Below, in pieces: positions 1 through 8,878 of a stretch of DNA of 64,000 nucleotides; the stretch's first letter is position 1, and every line of letters begins with the position of its first letter. The translations under genes were made by a program, and so were the position numbers. The stretch comes from CAWDVH01 sp963805705 (GTDB lineage Bacteria > Actinomycetota > Actinomycetes > Streptosporangiales > Streptosporangiaceae). A model generated the notes under the pieces. It worked only from the letters and a program-made list of their open reading frames with translations. It did no database searches and had not been told where the DNA came from. The stretch covers positions 558,001 to 622,000 of the forward strand of contig CAWDVH010000004.1 of NCBI GenBank assembly GCA_963805705.1, given 5' to 3'.

Positions 1-785
1 CGGAGCATGGCGGGCGGGATCACGAGCGGTACCGTGCCGAGCAGATCAGGGCCGAAGGCGGTGTAATTGCGGTTCAGGCCGCAGGTGTCGCACGAGTTGA
101 TGTGCTCGGTGAGCCGATCGAGCAGAGTCGGCGTGAGCTGGGGAGACGCAGGATCCCAGTGCCCGGCAATCTCCTCCAGCTCCGGGCAGCTGGTCCAGCC
201 CCTGGACAGCGTGACCACGACCGAGGCTGCTTTTTCGAACCGGGCGCTCGCGCCGGACACCAGCGCGCGTGCCTGAACGGGGGAGACGCTGAATACCGCC
301 GCGAGATCGTCGCCGTCGATTCCGTGCCGGAATACGAGGTTGAGCACCTCGCGGTCGCTCTCGGAGAGCCCGTCGAGGGCAGCCGTGACAACGAGCAGCG
401 TCTCGGTCTCGGATCCCTGCGCCGGGGACCGGGACCGCGTGCCACGCCCCGCCGTGCGGGGATACTCGCCGCCGAGCTGGTCGGAAGCGGTCATCTCGGC
501 ACGATCGGCCAGCAGGCCCATGCACTGCCGGTGAGCTATGCAGTAGAGCCACACCCGCAGGCGGTCGTAGTTGCGCAGCTTGTTGATCTGCGTGTCAGCG
601 GCGATCAGGGTGTCCTGCACCGCGTCGGCCGCGGTGGCCGGGTTCTGCAGAACTCCCGCGCAGTAGTCGTACAGGTGCTCTCCGTACGTGTCATACACGT
701 GGGCGAGAGGATGCCGGTCAGCGGCGCCCGGTCCCTCGAACATGCCCTGATTTTCGGCAGAACCAATGCCAAAGTCAGTCGACAC
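1..785 (-). CDS. Sigma-70 family RNA polymerase sigma factor with C-terminal zinc motif (partial)
   Basis: The 5' part of a sigma factor gene whose 3' end lies beyond the left edge; about 261 codons are visible. Residues about 28-95 resemble sigma region 2 (HVYDTYGEHLYDY, then a VWLYCIAHRQ helix) and residues about 150-205 a region 4 helix-turn-helix (LSESDREVLNLVFRHG). Behind region 4 sits an H-x3-C-x2-C motif (HINSCDTC), the zinc motif usual in anti-sigma factors rather than sigma factors. The GTG start at 785 has GGGAG about 8 bases upstream; an ATG at 743 is the alternative. The gene stands alone, divergent from the decarboxylase-like gene at 1028. The sigma assignment is firm; the target promoters are unknown. 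Confidence 0.8.
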   Translation of the reverse strand, partial: MSTDFGIGSAENQGMFEGPGAADRHPLAHVYDTYGEHLYDYCAGVLQNPATAADAVQDTLIAADTQINKLRNYDRLRVWLYCIAHRQCMGLLADRAEMTASDQLGGEYPRTAGRGTRSRSPAQGSETETLLVVTAALDGLSESDREVLNLVFRHGIDGDDLAAVFSVSPVQARALVSGASARFEKAASVVVTLSRGWTSCPELEEIAGHWDPASPQLTPTLLDRLTEHINSCDTCGLNRNYTAFGPDLLGTVPLVIPPAML

Positions 786-1009
786 AGAGAACTCCCATCC
801 GGCTCTGCTTGCCTGGCGGGACGGCCGCCCCGGGTGCGACTTGGGCCGCTAAGGCCGTCCACGTCGGCGCAAGATCTAGCGGGTCAGATAACGGGGTCCA
901 GGTGACAGGGGCTCACATATGGTATAGGTCACGACACTCTACCCCGCAGATTGCGTGCTTGTCTGCCGATGCGCCCAAGGCTCGGGGCGTTCCGCACCGG
1001 AGCCGGTGA

Positions 1010-1021
1010 ACGATATATCGT
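1010..1021. promoter_or_regulatory. Perfect 12-bp palindrome, possible operator
   Basis: ACGATATATCGT is a perfect palindrome ending 6 bases before the ATG at 1028. It is AT-rich in a GC-rich genome and lies where a repressor would block transcription or translation initiation. No regulator gene is adjacent, so the binding protein is unknown and the role is inferred from position only. Confidence 0.3.
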
Positions 1022-1027
1022 CCGGAT

Positions 1028-1618
1028 ATGAGCCGACTTCCTTACCTCCGCCATGATGATCTCAGCCCCGACGGCCAGAAGGTGTGGGACGGCATCGTCG
1101 GCTCGCGCGGAGGGGAGCTGGTCAATGAGCAGGGCGGCCTGATCGGCCCGTTCAACGCCTTTGTCCACGCGCCGGATGTCGGCAGGCGCCTGGCGTCGCT
1201 GGGCCAGACACTCCGGTTCGGGACCTCGATCGAGCGCCGGCTATCTGAGGTCGCCATCATCACCGTAGGTGCCCGCTGGAAGGCTGAGTTCGAGTGGTGG
1301 GCGCACGCCCGGATGGCCCGCGAGCATGGCGTCGCCGATGCGGTGGTCGACGCCATCGGCCGGGGGGAAGACCCTCCCTTCGAGGCCGGCGATGAGCGGG
1401 CCATCTACACGGCGGCCCGCCAGCTGACTGAGACCGGCCAGCTCGACCAGGGCGCTTACGACGGCGTCCGGCAGCTTCTCGGCGAGGCCGGCGTTGTCGA
1501 GCTGGTCTCCCTGTGCGGGTACTACAGTCTCATCTCGTTCCTGCTGAATGCCTTCGAGGTGCCCCTGCCGCCCGGTGCCGCGCCGGCCTGGGGAAGCCCG
1601 TCAGGGAAGACGGCATGA
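1028..1618 (+). CDS. Carboxymuconolactone decarboxylase (AhpD-like) family protein
   Basis: 196 residues of the alpha-helical CMD/AhpD fold. The central segment SEVAIITVGARWKAEFEWW followed by AHARMA matches the conserved core helix of the family, where the acidic residue and the histidine are usual. The redox CxxC of true AhpD is absent, so peroxidase-reductase activity is unlikely and a decarboxylase- or lactonase-like role is more plausible. The N-terminus (RLPYLRHDDLSPDGQKVWD) is typical of CMD proteins in aromatic or terpenoid degradation. The stop overlaps the next start by 4 bases (ATGA), so it is translationally coupled to the SDR gene. The substrate is not known. Confidence 0.8.
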   Translation: MSRLPYLRHDDLSPDGQKVWDGIVGSRGGELVNEQGGLIGPFNAFVHAPDVGRRLASLGQTLRFGTSIERRLSEVAIITVGARWKAEFEWWAHARMAREHGVADAVVDAIGRGEDPPFEAGDERAIYTAARQLTETGQLDQGAYDGVRQLLGEAGVVELVSLCGYYSLISFLLNAFEVPLPPGAAPAWGSPSGKTA

Positions 1619-2490
1619 CCGGCGCGCCTGGCCCGGGCATGGGCGACGCGGCGAGCGCGGGCGACGCGGCCGGCGACCCGTATCTGCCGCCGGAGGCGGC
1701 CGGCTCGGCGCCAGGACGGGGCCGCCTGGTCGGCCGGCGGGTGCTGGTCGTCGGAGCCGGGACCCGACCCTCCCCGGAGCCTGACCCGCCGATGGGAAAC
1801 GGCCGGGCTATCGCCGTGCTGGCGGCCAGGGAAGGCGCGTCGGTCGTCTGCGCCGACCGGGACCGGGCCGCGGCGGAGGTGACCGCCGACCTGGTGCGAG
1901 CCGAGGGATCCAGGGCGGCGGTCGTGCTGGCCGACGTCGCGGATCCGCACGCCTGCACCGCGGTGGTCGAGGAGTCCGTGGCGGCGCTCGGCGGCCTCGA
2001 CGGCCTGGTCCTCAACGTCGGCTTCGGCCTCGGCCGGGGGATCACCGGCACCACGGCGCAGCAGTGGGACGCCGTCTTTGCCGTTAATACCCGGGCGCAC
2101 TTCCTGGTGTCCGCCGCTGCCCTCCCGGTGCTGGGTCCGCACTCGGCGATCGTGTACATCAGCTCCGCGGCCAGCCTGCGGGCCGCGACCGGGGTGCCGT
2201 CCTACGACTCCTCCAAGGCGGCGCTGCTCGGCATCTGCCGCCAGGTCGCGCGGGAAGGGATGGCCAGCCGCATCCGGGCGAACCTGGTGGTGCCGAGCCT
2301 GGTCGACACCCCGCTCGGGCGGGATGCCTCCCGCCGCAATCCGGCCCGTACCGCCCGGCGGATCCCCTTCGGCCGCCAGGCGACGGCGTGGGAGGTGGCT
2401 TACGCGACCGTGTGGCTGCTGTCCAGCGAGGCCAGCTACATCAACGCCCACTCCCTGGTCCTGGACGGCGGCGCCACCAGCTTCGCCTGA
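1615..2490 (+). CDS. SDR family oxidoreductase
   Basis: 291 residues. A Rossmann start (RRVLVVGAGTRP) is followed by a cofactor-discriminating acidic residue (VVCADRD), the N-x-G region (LVLNVGFG), the catalytic serine strand (IVYISSAAS) and the YxxxK motif (YDSSK), then IRANLVVPSLVDTP and a C-terminal LDGGA, all standard for classical short-chain dehydrogenases. The first 35 residues before the Rossmann strand are a Gly/Pro-rich extension, so a later start cannot be excluded; the ATG at 1615 is chosen because it overlaps the preceding stop as ATGA. The N-x-A-G motif reads N-V-G, a minor departure. Co-transcription with the CMD protein suggests one short catabolic unit of unknown substrate. 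Confidence 0.8.
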   Translation: MTGAPGPGMGDAASAGDAAGDPYLPPEAAGSAPGRGRLVGRRVLVVGAGTRPSPEPDPPMGNGRAIAVLAAREGASVVCADRDRAAAEVTADLVRAEGSRAAVVLADVADPHACTAVVEESVAALGGLDGLVLNVGFGLGRGITGTTAQQWDAVFAVNTRAHFLVSAAALPVLGPHSAIVYISSAASLRAATGVPSYDSSKAALLGICRQVAREGMASRIRANLVVPSLVDTPLGRDASRRNPARTARRIPFGRQATAWEVAYATVWLLSSEASYINAHSLVLDGGATSFA

Positions 2491-2625
2491 CGGGGCGCGG
2501 CGCGGCCGGAAATCGCCTGCCTGCCCTGCTGCGGCCATCCGGGCCGCCCGGCCTGGCAGGATGAATGCTCACGCGGGGGGACCGCCAGTGCCCTCGGCAG
2601 ATTCCTGGACCGCCGAGGAGGAGCC

Positions 2626-3744
2626 ATGGTCGTCCCCATCGCCGTCCGCGACGTGGTCGCGGTGGCCGGAGCGCTGCTCGTTATCACCGCGGCTGTCAGC
2701 GAGATCGGCACCATCATCGTGCCCCGGCCGATCGGGAGCTGGCTGACGCGGCTGGTGGACCGGCTGGTGAATGGCACCTACCGGGTGGTGACGGGCGCGA
2801 TCGCCGACTACCGACGCCGCGACCGGGTGCTGGCCGGCCAGGCGGCGGCGATCCTGCTCTGCCAGCTGGTCGCCTGGCTGGGGATATTCTTCATCGGGTA
2901 CTCGCTGCTGCTGTGGCCATTTGTCCCTGACATCACCACCGCGTTCACCACGGCCGGCCCGGGCCTGTGGGGGATCGGCGCCACCGAGGTGCACGGAGCG
3001 CCGGTCCGGGCCATCCAGGACATCGCCTCGCTCACCGGGATCATCACTGTCACGCTGCAGATCGCCTACCTGCCCACGCTGTACTCGGCGTTTAACCGCA
3101 GGGAGAACGATGTCGCGCTGCTGAACTCGCGCGCGGGCGTCCCTTCCTGGGGACCTGAGCTGCTGGCCAGGACGCACTACGCACTGGGAACGGGGGCCTC
3201 CACCATCGACACTCTCCCCGATCTCTATTCGCGATGGGAAAGCTGGGCCGCGGACGTCGCGGAGAGCCACGGCACCTACCTTCCGCTGGTGCGGTTCCGT
3301 TCCCCCCGGCCGCTGTCGTCGTGGGTGACCGCCCTGCTGGCCGTCCTGGATTCGGCCGCTCTCTATCTCGCGCTATGCCCGGAGTCGGCCCCGGTGGTCC
3401 CGGCCCGGCTGTGCCTGCGCAGCGGCCTGGAGTGCTTCGGCGAGGTCGCCAGGGCGATGGATATCAAGGTCCCCAGGATTCCCGATCCGGCCGCCGGGAT
3501 CCAGCTGCCCTATGCGGACTTCCTGGCCGCCGTCAGCAGGCTGCGGGAGGTGAAATTCCCACTCGAACGCGAACCCGAGCAAGCCTGGCCCGATTTCGTC
3601 GGCTGGCGGGTCAACTACGAGCAGGCCGCCTATGCGGTGGCTCTTTCCGTCGACGCCGTGCCGGCCCTGTGGTCCGGCCCGCGCCGGCACCCCGCTGACC
3701 CGATCCCCCCGATCCGCCCGGCACCGGGAAAGCCGCCGAAATAG
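2626..3744 (+). CDS. Two-helix membrane protein, ion-channel-like, unknown function
   Basis: 372 residues. Three hydrophobic segments lie in the N-terminal third: about residues 8-30, 68-92 and 125-145. Between the second and third is a loop (FTTAGPGLWGIGATEV) that sits where the pore loop and filter of two-helix potassium channels would be, although no GYG is present. The third segment runs into a polar region (YLPTLYSAFNRREND) like the exit of a channel inner helix. The remaining 220 residues are predicted cytoplasmic and helical. I do not recognise a named family; 'channel-like' is inference from topology. ATG 2626 has GAGGAG a few bases upstream. Confidence 0.6.
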   Translation: MVVPIAVRDVVAVAGALLVITAAVSEIGTIIVPRPIGSWLTRLVDRLVNGTYRVVTGAIADYRRRDRVLAGQAAAILLCQLVAWLGIFFIGYSLLLWPFVPDITTAFTTAGPGLWGIGATEVHGAPVRAIQDIASLTGIITVTLQIAYLPTLYSAFNRRENDVALLNSRAGVPSWGPELLARTHYALGTGASTIDTLPDLYSRWESWAADVAESHGTYLPLVRFRSPRPLSSWVTALLAVLDSAALYLALCPESAPVVPARLCLRSGLECFGEVARAMDIKVPRIPDPAAGIQLPYADFLAAVSRLREVKFPLEREPEQAWPDFVGWRVNYEQAAYAVALSVDAVPALWSGPRRHPADPIPPIRPAPGKPPK

Positions 3745-3808
3745 CACTGGACCGGACACCGGACACCGGACGCGCCGGGCTGCTGCCCGCTGACCGGTCT
3801 CCAGGTGT

Positions 3809-4468
3809 TCAGAACAGCCGCAGCGCGCCGTCTCCGGTCCCGCGCATGGACTCGTAGTCCAGGGTGACGCAGCGGATGCCGCGGTCCTCGGCGAGCACCC
3901 TGGCCTGCGGCCTGATTTCCTGAGCCGCGAAAATGCCCTGGACGGGGGCCAGCAGCGGATCCCGGTTCAGCAGCTCGAGGTACCGGGTGAGCTGCTCCAC
4001 CCCGTCGATCTCGCCGCGGCGCTTGATCTCGATGGCCACGCAGGCGCCCGCGGCGTCCCGGCACATCAGGTCGACCGGCCCGATCGGGGTCGGGTACTCA
4101 CGGCGGACCAGCCGCCATCCCTGGCCGAGCACGTGCATCTGCGCGGCGAGCAGCTCCTGCAGGTGCGACTCCACCCCGTCCTTGACCAGGCCCGGATCAA
4201 TCCCGAGGTCGAACGAGGAGTCGCTGAGGATCTCCTCGATCTCGATGATGAGCGTCTCGCCTGATTTCCCCGTCACGACCCACCGGCCGGGTGCCTCCGC
4301 CAGCCGGCAAGGCGGCGACATCCAGTTCAGCGGCTTGTAGCTGCCGCCATCACTGTGGACCAGCACTGAGCCGTCGGCCTTGACGATGAGCAGTCGCTGG
4401 GCTGAGGGGAGATGGGCCGTCAGCCGGCCTGAATAATCCACGCTGCATCTAGCTATGACAAGTCGCAC
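3809..4468 (-). CDS. nucS: Mismatch-specific endonuclease NucS
   Basis: 219 residues, the usual length of actinobacterial NucS/EndoMS, the enzyme of non-canonical mismatch repair in a phylum lacking MutS/MutL. The N-terminal DNA-binding/dimer domain (RLVIARCSVDYSGRL, YKPLNWMSPP) is followed by a RecB-like nuclease domain with D133, E147 and K149 (PVDLMC, IEIKRRG). The last residues, GALRLF, match the C-terminal beta-clamp-binding tail of the family. The GTG start at 4468 agrees with the family N-terminus. It stands as a single gene, convergent with the channel-like gene; the carboxypeptidase gene follows downstream on the same strand. Very secure. Confidence 0.96.
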   Translation of the reverse strand: MRLVIARCSVDYSGRLTAHLPSAQRLLIVKADGSVLVHSDGGSYKPLNWMSPPCRLAEAPGRWVVTGKSGETLIIEIEEILSDSSFDLGIDPGLVKDGVESHLQELLAAQMHVLGQGWRLVRREYPTPIGPVDLMCRDAAGACVAIEIKRRGEIDGVEQLTRYLELLNRDPLLAPVQGIFAAQEIRPQARVLAEDRGIRCVTLDYESMRGTGDGALRLF

Positions 4469-4494
4469 GGGAGCTAACTGTAGCCCTCGGGGCG

Positions 4495-5460
4495 CTAGCC
4501 GCTGACCGCTGCCTTCAGGCCGAATCCCCAGTTCAGCAGATGCGTCGCGGCCTGGGCACCGGCCTGCGGTCCGGTATCGGGGCTGCCGAGCACAACACCG
4601 ATCAGCGTCACGCCGTGTCGGGCGGCCTCGAACAGAAGGCAGTGCCTGGCCGCGTCCGTGTATCCGGTCTTGATCCCCTCAGCGCCCGGATACTCGCCGA
4701 TCAGGTCGTTGGTGTTGTCCCACCAGTAGGAGTGATGGTGGCCGCGGCGCTTCGCGAGATGATAAAAACGCTGGGCCACGATCGAGCGGAAGAGCGGCAG
4801 CTTCATGGCGGCCATGCCTAGCGTCAGCAAGTCAGCCGGCGTTGAGTAGGTGGAGTATTCGGTCGGGTAGGGAAGGCCGTCGGGGCTGGTGAAATGGGTG
4901 TGGGTCATGCCCAGCTGGCGCGCCGCCGCGTTCATTTTGGCGAGGAATGCCGGAATGCCGGGGCCATAGGTCGTGGCCAGCACGTAAGCAGCGTCACAGG
5001 CCGACTGGAGCAACAGCGCCTTGAGCAGTTCGCGGGTCGTCAGGACGTCACCCGGATGCAGGCCCGCGCTTTCGCCCTGATACTTCGCCACGTACTGAAT
5101 AACTGCCCTGGGTATGCGGATTTCCCGGCTAAGGTCGCCGGCCTCGATGACCACAAGTGCCGTCATGACCTTGGTGATGCTGCCGATCGGCCGCTCGGTG
5201 CTGAGCTCGCGACTCCACAGCAGCCTGTCCGTGCCCGCATCCGCTAGCGCGGCACCCTTGGCCCTGACGTGCCGCGGTGCGCTCGGAACCCGGATGGCCT
5301 GCATCGCCGGCTGGGCGGGCCGGGGCGCGGGATGGCTTGCGGCCGGCCTGGCGTGGCTGGCCGAGGCCATCGGCGCGCTGGCTCCGGAGCAGGCGGCCAG
5401 GCCCGCAGCGATGAGGGCACCCGCCGCCGCGACCGCCGTCAGCCGGATGGCGAGGCGCAT
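4495..5460 (-). CDS. D-alanyl-D-alanine carboxypeptidase (serine-type, S11), lipoprotein
   Basis: 321 residues. The signal peptide ends in a lipobox (LAAC, Cys24), so the mature enzyme is probably a membrane-anchored lipoprotein. It has the penicillin-binding motifs in order: SxxK (S94-ITK97), an S153-A-C155 triad in place of the usual SxN, and KTG (264-266). The Cys variant at the third position of the second motif is known in actinobacterial relatives. The reaction is removal of the terminal D-Ala from peptidoglycan stems, tuning cross-linking. It follows the M16 peptidase pair on the same strand with a short gap, so co-transcription is possible but not required. Confidence 0.9.
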   Translation of the reverse strand: MRLAIRLTAVAAAGALIAAGLAACSGASAPMASASHARPAASHPAPRPAQPAMQAIRVPSAPRHVRAKGAALADAGTDRLLWSRELSTERPIGSITKVMTALVVIEAGDLSREIRIPRAVIQYVAKYQGESAGLHPGDVLTTRELLKALLLQSACDAAYVLATTYGPGIPAFLAKMNAAARQLGMTHTHFTSPDGLPYPTEYSTYSTPADLLTLGMAAMKLPLFRSIVAQRFYHLAKRRGHHHSYWWDNTNDLIGEYPGAEGIKTGYTDAARHCLLFEAARHGVTLIGVVLGSPDTGPQAGAQAATHLLNWGFGLKAAVSG

Positions 5461-5486
5461 GTGACTCCTGTCCTTGATCTCGGTAA

Positions 5487-6891
5487 TCAGCCTGTGACTA
5501 CCGTGACCTCGCCGATTCCCAGGGCCTCCACCGGCGCGCTGATCTGGGATGCGTCGCCAACCAGGACCGTGACCAGGCGGTTTTCCGGGAACGCCGCGAC
5601 CACTGCGGTCGTTGCCTCGGCCGTGCCGGTCTCGGCCAGCCGCGCGTACAGCTGCGCCTGATAGTCATCGGGCAGATGTTGTTCCACCTGAGCCGCCAGC
5701 GTGCCCGCGACCGACGCGGCCGTCTCATACCGCAGCGGCGCGACACCCACCAGATTCTGCACCGCCACGTCGCGTTCTGTCTCGGTCAGGCCGTCGGCGG
5801 CCAGCGTGCGCAGCACGGTCCACAGATCGTCCAGCGCGGGACCGGTGGACGCCGTGTCCACCGAACCGCTGATGGCCATCAGCGACGCGCCCGTCGCGCC
5901 GCCCGCGGCGTGCGGTGCCGGCGACCGCAGCACCTGCTCGAAGGCCCGTACTCCGTAGGTGTAGCCCTTCTCCTCGCGCAGGACCCGGTCCAGCCGGGAC
6001 GTCAGCGTGCCGCCCAGGCAGTACGTGCCGAGCACCAGCGCCGGCCATACCCGGTCGCGCCGGTCCGGGCCGGTCCGACCGATGAGCAGCTGGGTCTGGA
6101 CGGCACCGGGCCGGTCCACGATCACTACCCGGCCGGTGTCGTCGGCGGTCACCGGCGGCAGCGGCACCGGCTCGGCGGCATCGCCCGACCATCGGCCGAT
6201 CGTGCCGGCGAGCACCGTATCCAGGTCGACGCCCGTCAGGTCGCCCACGATGACCGCGGTCGCCGTGGCGGGCCGGACATGAGCCGCATAGAACGCGCGC
6301 ACGCCCGCCGCGTCGATCCGCGCGACGGTGTCCTCGGTGCCCTGGCGCGGCCTGGACATCCGGGCGGACGCGGGGAACAGCTCCTGCGCCAGGTGCTTGG
6401 CCGCCCGCCGGGCCGGGTTGGCCAGCTCGTGCGGAATCGCGTCGAGACGATTGCGCACCAGCCGCTCGATCTCGCTGCCGGTGAACGTGGGCGCGTCCAG
6501 CGCCTCGACGAGCAGCCCCAGTGCCTTGGGCAAGCGGGAGACGGGAACCTCCAGCGAGACACGCGCTCCGGTGTAGTCGGCGTGCGCGTAGAGCGTCGCG
6601 CCGCAGCGCTCAAGCTCGGCCGCGAACTCCTCGGCGCTGTGCCTGCCGGTGCCCTCCGACAGCGCATTGACCATCACCGTGGCGATGCCGTCGAGCCCGC
6701 CGGGCTCAGCGTCGAGCGGCGCGTCCAGGCAGATCTCCACGGCCACTACCTGCTGGCCGGGCCGGTGGCAGCGCAGCACGGTCAGCCCGCTGGCCAGCGC
6801 GCCGCGCTCGGGTGCGGGGAAGGCCCAGGGCTTAGCCCGCCCGGAAGGCCGGCTGCGGGTGGAGGTCCATGGTCACGACTGTGTCGGTCAC
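5487..6891 (-). CDS. M16 family peptidase, non-catalytic subunit, apparent 5' frameshift
   Basis: An insulinase/processing-peptidase-like protein of about 465 residues if repaired. The body from the GTG at 6779 (LRCHRPGQQVVAVEI onward) is intact, with ANPARRAAKHL and SRMSRPRQGTEDT typical of the actinobacterial partner subunit; it lacks HxxEH, so it is the substrate-binding half. A GTG at 6891 overlaps the upstream stop as GTGA and opens VTDTVVTMDLHPQPAFRAG, then hits TAA at 6832-6834. The expected continuation (KPWAFPAPERG) lies one base out of frame. One extra G in the GGGCGGG run near 6836-6842 would explain it. Either a sequencing error, a true mutation with internal initiation at 6779, or recoding. 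Confidence 0.8.
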
Positions 6892-8294
6892 CGCCCGGCT
6901 CCGTCCAGCTCGTCGTCCTCGTCGGCTGTGCTAGCCCGTTCGCCGGCCTGGTCAGCCTGGCCGGCGCCGCCGGCCGCCGTGGCGGCCGGGTCTGGCGAGG
7001 TCACCGGCTCATAGACCAGCACCGCTCGGTTGTCGGGGCGCAGGCGCGCGGCGGCAACCGCCTGGACCTCCTGCGCGGTGACGCCGAGGATCCGGCTGAC
7101 CGCGGTGAACGCGAGCTGCGGATCGCCGAACAGTACCGCGTACCGGCACAGCTCATCGGCCCGGCCGGCGACGGTACCGAGCCGGTCCAGCCATTCGCGT
7201 TCCAGCTGGGCCTGGGCCCGCTCCATCTCCTCGGCCGCCGGCGCCTCCGCGCCGAGCCGGGCCAGCTCCTCGTCGACGGCCGCCTCGATCTGCGGGATCT
7301 CGGCGCCACCGGACGTCTTCACGTCCAGGAAGCCCACCGAGGGGGCGCCGGCCAGCCGCAGCAGCCCGAAGCCGGCGGTGACCGCGGTGCGGTCGCGCCG
7401 GACCAGCCGGTTGTACAGCCGGGACGCCATGCCGCCGCCGAGGATGGTGAGGGCCAGATCCGCCGCGTCGCACTCGCGCGTGCCGTCGCGGGGCAGCCGG
7501 TAGGCAGCCATCAGCGCGCGCGCCGGGACATCCTCCCGGATCTGCTCGCGCAGCTCCCTGCCGACGATGTCGGGGAGCGTGCCGTCGCGCGGGGGCTCCT
7601 GGCCGTCGTGGGACGGGATGGAGCCGAAGTACTTCTCGGTCCACGCGAGCGCCTGTCCGGGGTCGATGTCGCCGACGATCGCCAGGACCGCGTTGTTCGG
7701 TGCGTAGTAGGTGCGGAAGAACGCGCGCGCATCGTCCAGCGTCGCCGCGTCCAGATCGGCCATGGAACCGATGGGCACGTGGTGGTACGGGTGGCCCTCG
7801 GGGTAAACCAGCGCGGTCATCCGCTCGAACGCGGTGCCGTACGGCACGTTGTCGTAGCTCTGCCGCCGCTCGTTCTTGACCACGTCACGCTGGTTCTCCA
7901 TGGACTCCTCGTCGAGCGCGGCGAGCAGCGAGCCCATGCGGTCGGCCTCCAGCCACAGCGCCAGCTCGAGCTCGTGCGCGGGCATGGTCTCGAAGTAGTT
8001 GGTGCGCTCGAAGCTCGTCGACCCGTTGAGGGAGCCGCCGGCTCCCTGGACCAGCTCGAAGTGGCCGTTTCCCTTGACCTGTGCCGAGCCCTGGAACATG
8101 AGGTGCTCGAAGAGGTGCGCCAGCCCCGTGCGGCCCTTGACCTCCTGCCGTGAGCCGACGTCGTACCAGAGGCAGACCGCCGCGACCGGGGTCAGGTGAT
8201 CCTCGGACAGCACCAGGCGCAGGCCGTTGCCCAGCCGGTGCTCGGTCGCGGTCAGGCCGCCGGAACCGGCCGGCTGTGTGGCCGTGTGACTCAC
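6888..8294 (-). CDS. M16 family zinc metallopeptidase, catalytic subunit
   Basis: 468 residues. The inverted zinc motif HxxEH is present (H60-LF-E63-H64, in LAHLFEHLMFQG), with the distal glutamate region VVKNERRQ about 75 residues on. The rest follows the bacterial processing-peptidase fold (YHHVPIGSM, NAVLAIVGDID). The start GTG 8294 is chosen because the sequence upstream lacks family character and an AAGGGA lies about 10 bases before it. The gene overlaps the non-catalytic subunit by 4 bases (GTGA); the two are expected to form one heterodimeric peptidase. The physiological substrate is unknown. Confidence 0.9.
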   Translation of the reverse strand: MSHTATQPAGSGGLTATEHRLGNGLRLVLSEDHLTPVAAVCLWYDVGSRQEVKGRTGLAHLFEHLMFQGSAQVKGNGHFELVQGAGGSLNGSTSFERTNYFETMPAHELELALWLEADRMGSLLAALDEESMENQRDVVKNERRQSYDNVPYGTAFERMTALVYPEGHPYHHVPIGSMADLDAATLDDARAFFRTYYAPNNAVLAIVGDIDPGQALAWTEKYFGSIPSHDGQEPPRDGTLPDIVGRELREQIREDVPARALMAAYRLPRDGTRECDAADLALTILGGGMASRLYNRLVRRDRTAVTAGFGLLRLAGAPSVGFLDVKTSGGAEIPQIEAAVDEELARLGAEAPAAEEMERAQAQLEREWLDRLGTVAGRADELCRYAVLFGDPQLAFTAVSRILGVTAQEVQAVAAARLRPDNRAVLVYEPVTSPDPAATAAGGAGQADQAGERASTADEDDELDGAGR

Positions 8295-8482
8295 GGGCGT
8301 ATACGTCCCTTCGGCGGTGTGCAGCGCAAGTCCTGCCACTGTACGCAAGGAGCCGATAGGCAACGTCCGCCGACGGCTCTGATGACCGGCCGGGGCGGCC
8401 GACCAGGGTGAGGGACCACAGGCGAGGGACAATAGGGGCGTTGCCTGTTGAGGTACCGGGCCCTTTCAGTAGGTGAGATGAC

Positions 8483-8788
8483 ATGACGGTCTACGCATAC
8501 AAGATGAGGGGCCAGAGCAGGTTCGGGTCCCCGACCAGCGATCCCTGGTATGACCTGACGGCCGACGACCAGGATGAGCTGCACGCATTCGCGGCCAGGC
8601 TCGGCCTGCGCCGCCAGGGTTTTCAGCCCGGCCCGCTGGTCGGGCCGCAGCGGGTGTCGGTTTCCTGGCACTACACCGTCACCGCTGCCGAGCGTGATCG
8701 CGCCGTAGCGCTCGGGGCACAACCGATCACGAAACGGCAAGTGACCGCGATCGAACGGCGGCGGGCGGCCGAGCTGGGAATCGCCTAG
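8483..8788 (+). CDS. DUF4031 domain-containing protein
   Basis: 101 residues. The pattern MTVY at the start, W-Y-D-L-T-AD, DELHAFAARLGL and F-Q-P matches small DUF4031 proteins, which lack a known function. A basic C-terminal half (ERDRAVALGAQPITKRQV) is also typical. GTGAGATGAC precedes the ATG at 8483. It is divergent from the M16 operon and separated from it by about 190 bases that should hold both promoters. Confidence 0.75.
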   Translation: MTVYAYKMRGQSRFGSPTSDPWYDLTADDQDELHAFAARLGLRRQGFQPGPLVGPQRVSVSWHYTVTAAERDRAVALGAQPITKRQVTAIERRRAAELGIA

Positions 8789-8878
8789 CGGAGGACCTTC
8801 TCGATCCAGACGGCCACAACCGGCCTCCGTCTTCGTGCGTCGTAGGCCATGACATGTTCTCATAGGAGGATGTCCGCG

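Noticed and set aside
5676..8153. A very long open frame on the plus strand across the M16 genes
   Set aside because: Its product is Arg/Gly/His-rich without any domain, while the minus strand encodes two clear M16 peptidase subunits. It is a high-GC antisense artefact.
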